Translations under genes and position numbers: made by a program | Part shown: positions 1 to 8,523 of the stretch, one piece after another | How positions within the stretch are numbered: the first letter of the stretch is position 1 | Layout of the letters: the number at the start of each line of letters is the position of its first letter | The notes under the pieces: generated by a model | Seen by the model: only the letters and a program-made list of their open reading frames with translations | Database searches by the model: none | Told to the model about the DNA's origin: nothing | NCBI GenBank assembly: GCA_050633645.1 | Contig: JBOEGX010000002.1 | Span: 1-64,000 of the forward strand | Direction: 5' to 3' | From: UBA1672 sp050633645 | GTDB lineage: Bacteria > Pseudomonadota > Alphaproteobacteria > Micavibrionales > Micavibrionaceae | Length of the DNA: 64,000 nucleotides

Positions 1-121
1 ACTAGGTAGATTCCCACGCGTTACTCACCCGTCTGCCCCTCCATCCGAAGAGGGCTTTCGACTTGCATGTGTTAGGCCTGCCGCCAGCGTTCGTTCTGAG
101 CCAGGATCAAACTCTTAAGTT
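1..121 (-). rRNA. rrs: 16S ribosomal RNA, 5' end only
   Basis: The reverse complement of about 96-115 is the universal 16S 5' primer sequence (AGAGTTTGATCCTGGCTCAG). The bases running back to position 1 match the conserved first 120 nucleotides of bacterial 16S rRNA. The gene is read on the minus strand and continues off the left edge of the window. The exact 5' end is inferred from alignment to the E. coli start and may be off by a few bases. Confidence 0.97.
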
Positions 122-560
122 TAATCCCATCAATCACTCAAAAAAATTTATTTTGGTATTGAAGTATATATTCTTCAAAGACCTGCTTGCTTTTAGCGAT
201 ATAGTTTAAAAAACTACATTACTGTTGTGACTTAAATAAATAAGCCACAAATGCGTCATAGTAGTGATACACAAAACAAACAGTGCCTTATTTATAATGC
301 ACTCAATGCGTTACAAACACTGCTGCCTGCGTATCTCTTCTTCTCTATTTACGATGTACAAGAACTGCGCGTCACGAACCAACTCTCACTGAGCCGAAAC
401 ACCAACGACCCGAAGGTCATTCAAATTTTAATTGATAGCGCTATAAAACATATTGCTCAAACACTGTCAAATGAAATCTTGAAGAAAAAGACAATTTAAT
501 TTCTTCTTTTTCAAGATCTTAGAAGCTTCAGTTCTAAGTGTTTTTTTCGAAGCGTGGGAG
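122..560 (-). other. rRNA operon leader (no gene)
   Basis: This stretch of about 440 bases lies between the 16S 5' end and the proximal rrn promoter and is transcribed as pre-rRNA leader. Around 172-184 the minus strand reads GGTCTTTGAAGA, a loose match to the boxA antitermination element. I see no convincing protein gene. The 82-codon open frame on the plus strand at 251-499 runs antisense to the leader, has no ribosome-binding site and resembles nothing I know. Confidence 0.6.
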
Positions 561-563
561 GGC

Positions 564-592
564 TTTATACTTCCCGTTAATCTCGCTGTCAA
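564..592 (-). promoter_or_regulatory. rrn promoter P2 (proximal)
   Basis: On the minus strand a perfect -35 TTGACA (592-587) is followed after exactly 17 bases by TATAAA (569-564). It lies about 440 bases upstream of the 16S 5' end and has the same hexamers and spacing as the distal promoter, so it is read as the second of two tandem rRNA promoters. Confidence 0.8.
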
Positions 593-667
593 ACATTATT
601 TAAAAGTTTTTTTTCAACTCGTTTCGAAGGGCGTTTCTGACCGCGTCCTCCGTTGAACGTGAGGGGG

Positions 668-696
668 TTTATACGCATATCTTTTCACCCTGTCAA
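668..696 (-). promoter_or_regulatory. rrn promoter P1 (distal)
   Basis: The minus strand carries TTGACA (696-691), a 17-base spacer and TATAAA (673-668). It is followed by a C-rich discriminator (CCCCCTC), as expected for stringently controlled rRNA promoters. The expected start of transcription is near 660. The run of T on the plus strand just beyond (about 700-730) is an A-rich tract upstream of the -35 on the transcribed strand, consistent with an UP element. Confidence 0.82.
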
Positions 697-949
697 ACAT
701 GTTTTTCACTTTTTTTAATTTTTTTTTAATATCTTAAGACAGCTAGCCCAGTTCACACATTTAACACACTAATATAACAGGGAATTATATAAAGCATACC
801 GCCCCGCACAATAAGTACCTGCTTGCAAATATCCTCGTTTCGCGCTAAATATCTTGTAATCACGCCGAACGTTTTCACAAAAACCATAGACGTATATATA
901 ACGATTACGACAAAGGAGTGGGACAATTTCCACATCTATCACATTAATA

Positions 950-2587
950 TTGCTAAAAATCATCGGAGCCGTAGCGCTCCTACTCTGGGGCACACGCATG
1001 GTAAAGCTTGGCTTCACCCGTGCCTACGCAACATCCCTGCAACGCGTCATCGCAAACAGCACAAGTAACCGATTCAAAGCGTTCGCCGCAGGACTAGGCG
1101 TAACAGGCATATTGCAAAGCTCGACAGCAACAACAATGATATGTGCGTCCTTCGCCTCAAAGAAAATGATTGGCACCGCCGCTGGCCTTGCCGTCATCAT
1201 CGGCGCAGACGTCAGCACAACCCTTGTCGCACAGATTCTAACATTCGATTTATCATGGCTCATGCCAATACTCTTAATAAGTGGCGTCTTCATGCATCAC
1301 CGCTATGAACATAAAGGCCGTAAAAAACACATCGCCCGTGCACTCATCGGACTCGGCCTTATACTTTTATCACTTACTACAATAAAACAAAGCGCCGCAC
1401 CATTGGGCGTATCAGACACCCTGCCCATCATATTAAAGCCACTAGAGGCCGAACCACTCCTCGCACTTATTGTCTCTGGCGCCATAACATGGGTATTGCA
1501 TTCCTCATTGGCCGCCGTCCTAATCATCGCATCATTCACATCAAGCGGACTAATTAACTTCAAACTTGGCCTGCTTCTTGTTCTGGGTGCAAATTTTGGC
1601 GGTGCTATTATCTCTTATATAATGACGTTAAAAATGGGCGCACGCGCAAAAAGAATCACAACAGGAAACGTCATCATGCGCATTTCCTGTATTCTGCTTA
1701 TATTACCATTCCTTGACTTCTTCCTAACCTTCTTCGATAAAATCGATATCGCACAAAGCCGTGAGATTATCCACTTTCATACATTGTTCAATGTCATTTT
1801 GGCGGTGGTATTCCTCCCCCTCATTCCACAACTCGCAAAATTATGCACAAAGATTGTTCCCGATGAAGAAACAGAAGAAGAAGACATCACAAAAGCCATC
1901 TACCTTGATGAGAGCAGCCTCCAAGCCCCAACCATCGCGTTGGCTGGCGCGGCGCAAGAAACCTTACGCATGGCGAAAATCGTCGAATCCATGTTCACAA
2001 GCTCACTCACCGCCCTAAAAAAAGACGATAACACGATCATTGAAAAAATCCGCGGCTCTGACGAAACCGTTGACCAACTCCACAGCCAAATAAAATTATA
2101 CCTCACCCGCGTCAGCGCAGAGGCATTAGACCCAAAAGAATCAGATAGATTTCTTCAAATTCTATCATTTTCAACAAATCTAGAGCATATAGGCGACATC
2201 ATCGAGAAAAGCTTAACCGAACTAATTACTGCAAAAATCAAAACTCGAAACAGATTCTCCGATGAAGGCTTCAAAGAAATCACCGATTTCCATCAAAACA
2301 TCCTAACAAACATGAAAATCGCCCAAGCCATCTTCATGTCCGAAGATTCTATTTTAGCAAGACAGCTGGTCGAAGGAAAAAAAAGCGTAAGAATCGCCGC
2401 CCAACAAAGTACGGAGCGCCACTTCAAACGCCTGCGCGAAGGCATCCCCGAAACAATATCAACCAGCGCCCTACACACAGACATTATCCGTGATTACCGC
2501 CGCATAAACAGCTACATCACAACTGTCGCCTATTCCATCCTCGAAAACGCTGAAAAATATAAAGAACAGCGCAAAGAAAAAGAATAG
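950..2587 (+). CDS. Na/Pi-cotransporter family protein with PhoU-like C-terminus
   Basis: This is an inner-membrane protein of the Na+/phosphate cotransporter II type (YjbB/NptA-like), expected to move phosphate. The N-terminal ~300 residues hold two inverted membrane repeats with the family signatures QSSTATT (about residue 57) and LHSSLAAV (about 184). The C-terminal ~200 residues are helical and PhoU-like. The start is uncertain. TTG at 950 is the first conventional in-frame start but has no ribosome-binding site. A strong AAGGAG at 913-918 sits 7 bases before an in-frame ATT at 926, and starting there would complete the first membrane helix. The next in-frame ATG, at 998, falls inside the first helix. 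A TAA at 899 closes the frame upstream. The gene stands alone, divergent from the rRNA operon. Confidence 0.85.
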   Translation: MLKIIGAVALLLWGTRMVKLGFTRAYATSLQRVIANSTSNRFKAFAAGLGVTGILQSSTATTMICASFASKKMIGTAAGLAVIIGADVSTTLVAQILTFDLSWLMPILLISGVFMHHRYEHKGRKKHIARALIGLGLILLSLTTIKQSAAPLGVSDTLPIILKPLEAEPLLALIVSGAITWVLHSSLAAVLIIASFTSSGLINFKLGLLLVLGANFGGAIISYIMTLKMGARAKRITTGNVIMRISCILLILPFLDFFLTFFDKIDIAQSREIIHFHTLFNVILAVVFLPLIPQLAKLCTKIVPDEETEEEDITKAIYLDESSLQAPTIALAGAAQETLRMAKIVESMFTSSLTALKKDDNTIIEKIRGSDETVDQLHSQIKLYLTRVSAEALDPKESDRFLQILSFSTNLEHIGDIIEKSLTELITAKIKTRNRFSDEGFKEITDFHQNILTNMKIAQAIFMSEDSILARQLVEGKKSVRIAAQQSTERHFKRLREGIPETISTSALHTDIIRDYRRINSYITTVAYSILENAEKYKEQRKEKE

Positions 2588-2694
2588 CAAAGCAGTTATG
2601 GATAACTTGTGATTTACAATCCCCCTGCAATTCACTTTCCGCAGTGAAGCCTATAGTATGACAAAGTCATTTTTCGACTTACCTATGGTTATTC

Positions 2695-5145
2695 ATGCGC
2701 CCTTTTCTAATCTCAATCATGCTTTTATGCCTAAGCTTTCCTGTATTCGCGCAAGAAAGCACAAGCACACAGCCATATACACCATGGATGGACAAGGCTC
2801 AAACCGCCACAACAAATAACTCAGTCACAAAAAAAACCAAAAAAGCTGAAAGCGAAAAACAGCAATCCGCCCTCGAGAAACTATACGCAGAACGTATAAT
2901 AGATGCACCAGAGCAATTCGGCTACGACCTCTTTCATGATGCCGCGCAAAACACCCCACAATCAACCGCCCCCATGGGCGCGGTGCAAGATGACTATATC
3001 CTTGGCGCAGGCGACGAACTCACCATAAGCTTCTCTGGGCAACGCACAGACCGCAATACATATACAATAGATGCACGCGGCCTGATCTTCATAGAAGACC
3101 TTCCACCAATTTCCGCAAGCGGACAAAGCATTGGCAACTTCTCACATCTTTTGAACGCGCAACTCCAGAACATGCATAACACAAAGGCATATATATCCTT
3201 ATCCGCCACCAAACAAATCTCTGTTCTCGTCGTCGGCAATGTAAAATCGCCAGGGCGCAAAACCATAAACATGTTCAACACCACCCTCGATGCACTAAAC
3301 CTATCGGGTGGCATTAAAAAAGACGGCTCTCTACGAAGAATAAAGCTCGTAAGAAATGGCCACAGCACGCATATCGACCTCTACGCCCTACTCATGCACG
3401 GTGCGCCCCATATAGACATGCAATTAAAAGACGGTGACCGCCTAATTATTCCCCCAATCGGCCCCACCGTAGCCATATCTGGCGCAGTAAAGCGACCTGG
3501 AATCTACGAAATAAAACAAACACGATACGGCATAAACGCGCATAATAAAAACAATAGCGAAATGCTAACTCTTAATGAAATGCTTGATCTTGCGGGCGGC
3601 ACATTATCCGCTACGCAAAACCGCTTCATAAAGCTCGAAGAACAAAACAACGGCAACGAAAGCGTTAGAAACATCACCGATATGATGACCCCATCATTCT
3701 CTAATGGAACAATCTTAAGTGTAACCCATGGTGACACAAAGAAAGCGGGGCAAATAGAACTCATAGGACAGACAACACGCCCTGGCCTATACGATTTGGA
3801 CAATAACAAAACCCTTGCGTCACTCCTCACTGATGAGACAATATTGGGTCACGATATATACCCCCTCATGGGAGTCATTGAACGATGGGATAAAAAGCAA
3901 CTCGGCACACGATATATAAGCTTTCCATTACGTCTCGTATTAAATAATAATTTCGATATATCACTAAAAGATGATGATACAATATACTTGCTATCAAATA
4001 ACGATATTTCAATATCTTATAATGAAAAAAATTTCGATACATATACGATTGAAAATATAGAACAAGGGTCAGGTAATTCAGACAGTATTTTACAAATAAA
4101 TGGAACCTTAAAAAACTATATAAAAGAACATTCAGTCTTCGTTCGTGGCGCGGTTCGCAAACCGGGTCAATATCCTGTCGCCGAAGGAACAACCCTTGAA
4201 AACATCCTCGCAATTGCAGGCGGAATTACATTAGAGGCCAACCGCGAAAGCATCGAGGTTACAACAAAAAACCTTGGTGAAGACCACCAATCATCAGGAC
4301 GAAGCGGAACACAGAGATCAACCATAGATTTAAACACAACCTCCCCCGCCACAATCCTCATATCTGCGGGCGACGCCGTGCGTGTTAATCAAAAATTCCG
4401 CAAAATGGACGAAAAAACAGTAATGATTATCGGCGAAGTCCTACATCCTGGGGAATACGACATCCTCGCAGGGGACAAGGTCTCTGACCTTATCGAACGC
4501 GCTGGCGGCCTTAGTGAGCAAGCCTACCCCAAAGGATCAATCTTCAGCCGCGAATCAGAACGTAAAACAGAGGAAATCCGCTTCCGAAGCGCAGCTCATC
4601 AAATGGAGCAGCGCCTCGCCGCCGCCATTGAACGTGATAAAAACCCACCCGACTCAACCCAAATTCAAATGGTACGCGACCTCGCAAAAGAACTAAGTGA
4701 GATAGAAGCCGTCGGACGAATCACCGTTGAAACAGATCCGTCTATACTTTCCACCACCCCTGAGCTCGACATGTATCTTGAAAAAGGTGATCGCGTATAC
4801 ATCCCTAAACGCCCGCTCACCGTTCGTGTTCATGGTGAAATACTATCACCCGCATCCCTGCAATTCCGCAAAAACAAAGACCCGCTTGACTATATCCACG
4901 AGGCTGGTGGCTTCACCTATCACGCTGATAAGGACCGCACCTTCGTCCTTTACCCCGACGGCAGCGCCCAGCCCCTTCGCGTCAACACATGGAATCACAC
5001 ACCAATCTTTATCCCACCCGGCTCCACCATCGTCGTCCCACGTGACCCCAAACCCTTTGATTTCATGGAAAGCGCAAAAGATGTCGGGCAAATCCTGTCT
5101 AATCTTGCCATCACATCAGTCTTTATTGACGACATCCGCGATTAA
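2695..5145 (+). CDS. Polysaccharide export protein, multiple SLBB domains (Wza-like)
   Basis: This is a periplasmic/outer-membrane exporter of capsular or exopolysaccharide in the Wza family. Residues 1-19 form a signal peptide ending at VFA-Q. A charged linker follows, then a Poly_export domain starting near residue 98 (DDYILGAGDELTISFSGQR), then several SLBB repeats (for example near residues 152, 480, 580 and 690). The repeats are recognised by recurrent phrases such as V.V.G.V..PG.Y.I and L..AGG. At 816 residues it is about twice the length of E. coli Wza, because of the extra SLBB copies. The cysteine of a classical lipobox is absent. Bases about 3940-4110 are AT-richer than the rest of the gene. 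A glycosyltransferase follows 17 bases downstream on the same strand. Confidence 0.88.
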   Translation: MRPFLISIMLLCLSFPVFAQESTSTQPYTPWMDKAQTATTNNSVTKKTKKAESEKQQSALEKLYAERIIDAPEQFGYDLFHDAAQNTPQSTAPMGAVQDDYILGAGDELTISFSGQRTDRNTYTIDARGLIFIEDLPPISASGQSIGNFSHLLNAQLQNMHNTKAYISLSATKQISVLVVGNVKSPGRKTINMFNTTLDALNLSGGIKKDGSLRRIKLVRNGHSTHIDLYALLMHGAPHIDMQLKDGDRLIIPPIGPTVAISGAVKRPGIYEIKQTRYGINAHNKNNSEMLTLNEMLDLAGGTLSATQNRFIKLEEQNNGNESVRNITDMMTPSFSNGTILSVTHGDTKKAGQIELIGQTTRPGLYDLDNNKTLASLLTDETILGHDIYPLMGVIERWDKKQLGTRYISFPLRLVLNNNFDISLKDDDTIYLLSNNDISISYNEKNFDTYTIENIEQGSGNSDSILQINGTLKNYIKEHSVFVRGAVRKPGQYPVAEGTTLENILAIAGGITLEANRESIEVTTKNLGEDHQSSGRSGTQRSTIDLNTTSPATILISAGDAVRVNQKFRKMDEKTVMIIGEVLHPGEYDILAGDKVSDLIERAGGLSEQAYPKGSIFSRESERKTEEIRFRSAAHQMEQRLAAAIERDKNPPDSTQIQMVRDLAKELSEIEAVGRITVETDPSILSTTPELDMYLEKGDRVYIPKRPLTVRVHGEILSPASLQFRKNKDPLDYIHEAGGFTYHADKDRTFVLYPDGSAQPLRVNTWNHTPIFIPPGSTIVVPRDPKPFDFMESAKDVGQILSNLAITSVFIDDIRD

Positions 5146-5162
5146 CCCGTATAAAATACCCT

Positions 5163-5969
5163 ATGACAGAAAAAAAACTAAAATTCCCGCTTTTCACTGT
5201 CGTAACCATCACGCGAAATAATCTCGCAGGGCTACAAAAAACATTTAATTCCATCAAAAACCAATCATTTACGAATTTTGAATGGCTCGTCATAGACGGC
5301 AACTCATCCGACAACACTGTTGCCTTCTTACAAAAACAAAAAGATGATAAATCACATATTTTTTTCATTCGATATACATCTGAGCGTGATGAGGGGATCT
5401 ACGATGCCATGAATAAAGGGCTAAAACATGCCTATGGGCATTATATTATCTTCATGAATGCGGGCGATACATTCGCAAATGCTAAAATATTAGAAAACAT
5501 CGAGCCACTCACAGAGAAAAAGCCTGATTTCATCTATGGCGATGCATTGGAAACGAAAAAAAACTGCAAAAAACCAATTACCAAGCCCGCAAAAAGATAT
5601 AAGAACATCCCATGGGGAATGTTCACCCATCATCAGGCCATGATTTATAAAAAACAAAATATCAAAGACCTGAACATCCATTACAGCCTTCTCTATGACA
5701 TCGCATCTGATTATGACTTCACTGCACGTTATCTGATGCATGCCAAAAAAGTGATTTACATACCTAAACCCATCTGCATATTTGAGCATGGTGGGGTATC
5801 ACAACAACAGGCATTCAAAGGCCGCCGAGAACAATTCCTCATCCGTGAAAAACTGGACATGGTTTCAATACAAAAAAACGTAATGATCTTCTGCGCCCAA
5901 ACATTATCTTGGGAAGTAAAAAACAGAATACCATATATATATAAAATCATAAAAAAATGCGTGAAATGA
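5163..5969 (+). CDS. Family 2 glycosyltransferase (WcaE-like)
   Basis: This is a cytoplasmic GT-A fold glycosyltransferase that would add a sugar during surface polysaccharide synthesis. The N-terminus has the GT2 start (FTVVTITRNNLAGLQKTFNS), the nucleotide-binding DGNSSDNT (about residues 46-53) and the colanic-acid-type motif DEGIYDAMNKG (about 78-88). A NAGDTF motif (about 99-104) stands in for the usual DXD. The donor and acceptor cannot be read from sequence. It lies 17 bases after the SLBB exporter and probably shares its transcript. The last 25 residues are basic and may help membrane association. Confidence 0.85.
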   Translation: MTEKKLKFPLFTVVTITRNNLAGLQKTFNSIKNQSFTNFEWLVIDGNSSDNTVAFLQKQKDDKSHIFFIRYTSERDEGIYDAMNKGLKHAYGHYIIFMNAGDTFANAKILENIEPLTEKKPDFIYGDALETKKNCKKPITKPAKRYKNIPWGMFTHHQAMIYKKQNIKDLNIHYSLLYDIASDYDFTARYLMHAKKVIYIPKPICIFEHGGVSQQQAFKGRREQFLIREKLDMVSIQKNVMIFCAQTLSWEVKNRIPYIYKIIKKCVK

Positions 5970-5976
5970 CAAAGAG

Positions 5977-6801
5977 TTAATCAAAACCTAAACGACTAAA
6001 GAAATGATAAATTTTACTCCCAAAACCTTGATTCATTGGTTCTTCAATAGATTTCCCTAAATCCGCTTCACTCATAGTAACAAGGCTAGCCCCATCATTC
6101 GGGTTAAACGACATCAAATGCGCATTATCCGCATGCGGGCTAAAAAGCTCAAAATTATTTACGTTTAATGGCTCTAACCTTTGCGCGCGAATACCCCCAC
6201 CATAAGCCGGATCATACACCGCGCGGACATGGCTAATCCATTGTTCTTTAATGTTTTTATCTATTCTAATACCTCCCCCAATACAAAAAACATCATCATC
6301 AATACTCGTCGCGGTCTTATCCGCATCGGCAATACACCGAATGTTATCTGGTCGATCATCACCCTCTTGAAACCCAATACCAAACACATCCATTTTCATT
6401 CGCAAAACTTCAACATCATTTCGGCTTCCCTCCTCCTTTATCCAAGGATAAGTGCGCACAATAAAATTATCTTTCTTTCCTATAATTTTCGCCTGATCAA
6501 TCGCAGGGATCTCATATAATTCAACTGGAGAATGCGCGGCATAATGCTCTGGAGTAATTTTCGCAACAATTCCGTCGCCCGTATAGGTAACCCAAGAAAC
6601 CTTTGATTGAAAAGAGTTTTTCGCTAAATTCACAAAACGCGTACACCCCATTTCTTTCAAACTTTTCTGCACATCCAAAACTGCTCGATCATCCCGCTCA
6701 AGGGCTTTGACAGCTTCATTCGCAAAAACAGAATTCCCTCCTGCAAGCGTCTTACACGCTTCTTCAAATGCAGTAAAAAAATTCTTGGGATCTAACGACA
6801 T
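5977..6801 (-). CDS. Hypothetical protein, 274 residues
   Basis: I do not recognise this protein. It is predicted soluble, with no signal peptide or membrane segment. The middle contains TGDGIVAKITPEHY and a glycine-rich segment (FCIGGGIRIDKN), and the end is aromatic (KIYHFFSRLGFD). I place the start at 6801, because an AAGGA lies 7 bases upstream; the open frame extends 17 codons further without a better site. It faces the glycosyltransferase tail-to-tail (7 bases apart) and is in line with, and downstream of, the minus-strand polysaccharide operon, so it could be the last gene of that transcript. Its role is unknown. Confidence 0.7.
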   Translation of the reverse strand: MSLDPKNFFTAFEEACKTLAGGNSVFANEAVKALERDDRAVLDVQKSLKEMGCTRFVNLAKNSFQSKVSWVTYTGDGIVAKITPEHYAAHSPVELYEIPAIDQAKIIGKKDNFIVRTYPWIKEEGSRNDVEVLRMKMDVFGIGFQEGDDRPDNIRCIADADKTATSIDDDVFCIGGGIRIDKNIKEQWISHVRAVYDPAYGGGIRAQRLEPLNVNNFELFSPHADNAHLMSFNPNDGASLVTMSEADLGKSIEEPMNQGFGSKIYHFFSRLGFD

Positions 6802-6856
6802 TTTATTATCCTTTATATCTCCAATATGTCGTATCCCCGTATCAAGATACAAGAAA

Positions 6857-7684
6857 TTATTTCTGTAATATCATCCGACAATAATCAAACCGACTTTTTG
6901 CCATTAAAAGCCCCGCCCGACCATCCAAAAACCCGCATCTAAAAACATAAGCATATAAAAACACAATATATGGACGAAAAACAGAGCGCCTAAGAACCCA
7001 TTTCCCCTTCTCTCGCCACCAAATCGGATCCCGCGGCCACGAATTCCGCAGATTCATTCCTGCTTCCCATCGGGCATAGCGCTCATGCCGTGCTATCCAG
7101 GCCTGAGAATCATCATACGCATAATGATAAAGCGGCGACATCACCTGCCCAACCTTGCCCGAAACACCATCTTTCAACACGGGCTGATAATGCCCCTCTA
7201 TCTCGCCCATCCCCTCAATATCCAAATCATCAATAACAGGAAACGCCATCTTCCGCCGATCCATCAGGGCAATTTTATTGTTCCGCAAACCATATTTCAA
7301 AACCACTCCATCAATCACATATTGCCCGCGAATAAAATACCCGCACCGATTCGGCGCACCATCACGAAACAAACATCTGATTTCATTGATAATTCCAGGC
7401 GTTAATTCCTCATCCGCATCTAACCATAATACCCAATCATAGGGCAAGTCCACGGCATCAACGCACCATTGTCGTTTTTTCGGGTACGTCCCATCCCATT
7501 GATATGAAATAAGGTTCGCACCCATCTCACGCGCAATCACGCATGTACGATCATTGCTATACGAATCAATCACCGCGACATAGGAAAATCCGCGCACAGA
7601 ATCTAAACACCGCGCAATATTCGCTTCTTCATTTTTGGTTGTCACCAGAACACAAACGGGAATACCACACTCACCCGCGTCCAT
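6857..7684 (-). CDS. Family 2 glycosyltransferase (WaaE/KdtX-like)
   Basis: This is a GT2 enzyme resembling the WaaE/KdtX group that decorates lipopolysaccharide core or related glycans. Visible signatures are VCVLVTTKNEEANIARCLDS at the N-terminus, DSYSNDRT (nucleotide binding) and the metal-binding WLDADEELTP near residue 90. It also has the YPKKRQW segment typical of this group. The ATG lies 14 bases inside the end of the Wzz-like gene and is preceded by AAGG, so translation is probably coupled. It is the last clear member of the minus-strand operon 11902-6857. Confidence 0.85.
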   Translation of the reverse strand: MDAGECGIPVCVLVTTKNEEANIARCLDSVRGFSYVAVIDSYSNDRTCVIAREMGANLISYQWDGTYPKKRQWCVDAVDLPYDWVLWLDADEELTPGIINEIRCLFRDGAPNRCGYFIRGQYVIDGVVLKYGLRNNKIALMDRRKMAFPVIDDLDIEGMGEIEGHYQPVLKDGVSGKVGQVMSPLYHYAYDDSQAWIARHERYARWEAGMNLRNSWPRDPIWWREKGKWVLRRSVFRPYIVFLYAYVFRCGFLDGRAGLLMAKSRFDYCRMILQK

Positions 7685-8507
7685 GATGCCTTACTCCATA
7701 AATCACAAAACCTAAAAACAGCCCCATAAAAAAGAAAACAGGATAGATAAAATACGGATCAGGCCATCGGCTAATCGCGGAAACATACGGAAATTCTACA
7801 ACCCGCGCCGCATAGGGTTGATCAAGTGATACAAGCATCTTAATGCGTTCTTGCTCCATCAATAATGCGGTTAAATTCCGCCGATGATCAGGGTTCTGAG
7901 AGCGCCCAAGCGCCTTATCCAAATACTCAATCCTCTCACTCGCCTCTCGCAAAACACGCGCCCGAATAATTTCATCGGCAATGCGATGTACCCGCCCAAC
8001 AAAATCGCGCGCAAACTCTTTATCGGGGTGATAATAAACCAAAGACCGCAGCGGCGTACCACTAACAGATGCCAAAACCACATGATGTCTCAAATATTCA
8101 GATAAAGCCTCAGGCGTCCATTCTTTTTCAGGCGAAGAAAACTCAAACACCCGATCCATATCAATCCGCGCCATCACGGCCTTATCATTCAATAAAATGC
8201 TCGCAACTGAAACACCGCTATAGATATGTTCAAACTGTAAAAACGCCGCACTACTTTGTAAGGCACTGCCCTGCACCTGCGCGCTTCCCTCACCGATATC
8301 CGCCGCCAAAGACAATCCCTGCCCCATTGGCACGGCGGGCGCAACAATCATCTGCGCACGATAATATTTCTGCGCCGCACCCATAAAAACAAACGCACAA
8401 ATCAAAGAGATAATAACACAGACAAGCATATAGAGCTTTGCGCGCCATACGTCACGCAACACATCAAACAACGTCTTCTCCATCGTAATATCTTGTTTAT
8501 ACGTCAT
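7671..8507 (-). CDS. Wzz-like chain-length determinant / polysaccharide co-polymerase
   Basis: This inner-membrane protein would control polysaccharide chain length. It has one membrane helix near residues 31-50 (MLVCVIISLICAFVF), a periplasmic domain rich in charged helices, and a second helix near the C-terminus (YPVFFFMGLFLGFVIYGV) preceded by the proline-rich FPYVSAISRWPDPY characteristic of Wzz-type proteins. No tyrosine-kinase domain is attached. A GGGGGA lies 3 bases before the ATG at 8507. An internal ATG at 8483 is a weaker alternative. It sits between the GT4 and GT2 genes and overlaps the latter by 14 bases. Confidence 0.82.
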   Translation of the reverse strand: MTYKQDITMEKTLFDVLRDVWRAKLYMLVCVIISLICAFVFMGAAQKYYRAQMIVAPAVPMGQGLSLAADIGEGSAQVQGSALQSSAAFLQFEHIYSGVSVASILLNDKAVMARIDMDRVFEFSSPEKEWTPEALSEYLRHHVVLASVSGTPLRSLVYYHPDKEFARDFVGRVHRIADEIIRARVLREASERIEYLDKALGRSQNPDHRRNLTALLMEQERIKMLVSLDQPYAARVVEFPYVSAISRWPDPYFIYPVFFFMGLFLGFVIYGVRHHGRG

Positions 8508-8523
8508 TTTCCCCCATCATAAT

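Noticed and set aside
441..470. Third possible rrn promoter (TTGACA at 470-465)
   Set aside because: The -35 is perfect, but the -10 at 17-19 bases is poor (TTATAG/TATAGC), so it is not listed as a promoter.
251..499. 82-codon open frame on the plus strand near the rRNA gene
   Set aside because: It lies antisense to the rRNA leader, has no ribosome-binding site and no recognisable sequence; the two promoters nearby point the other way.
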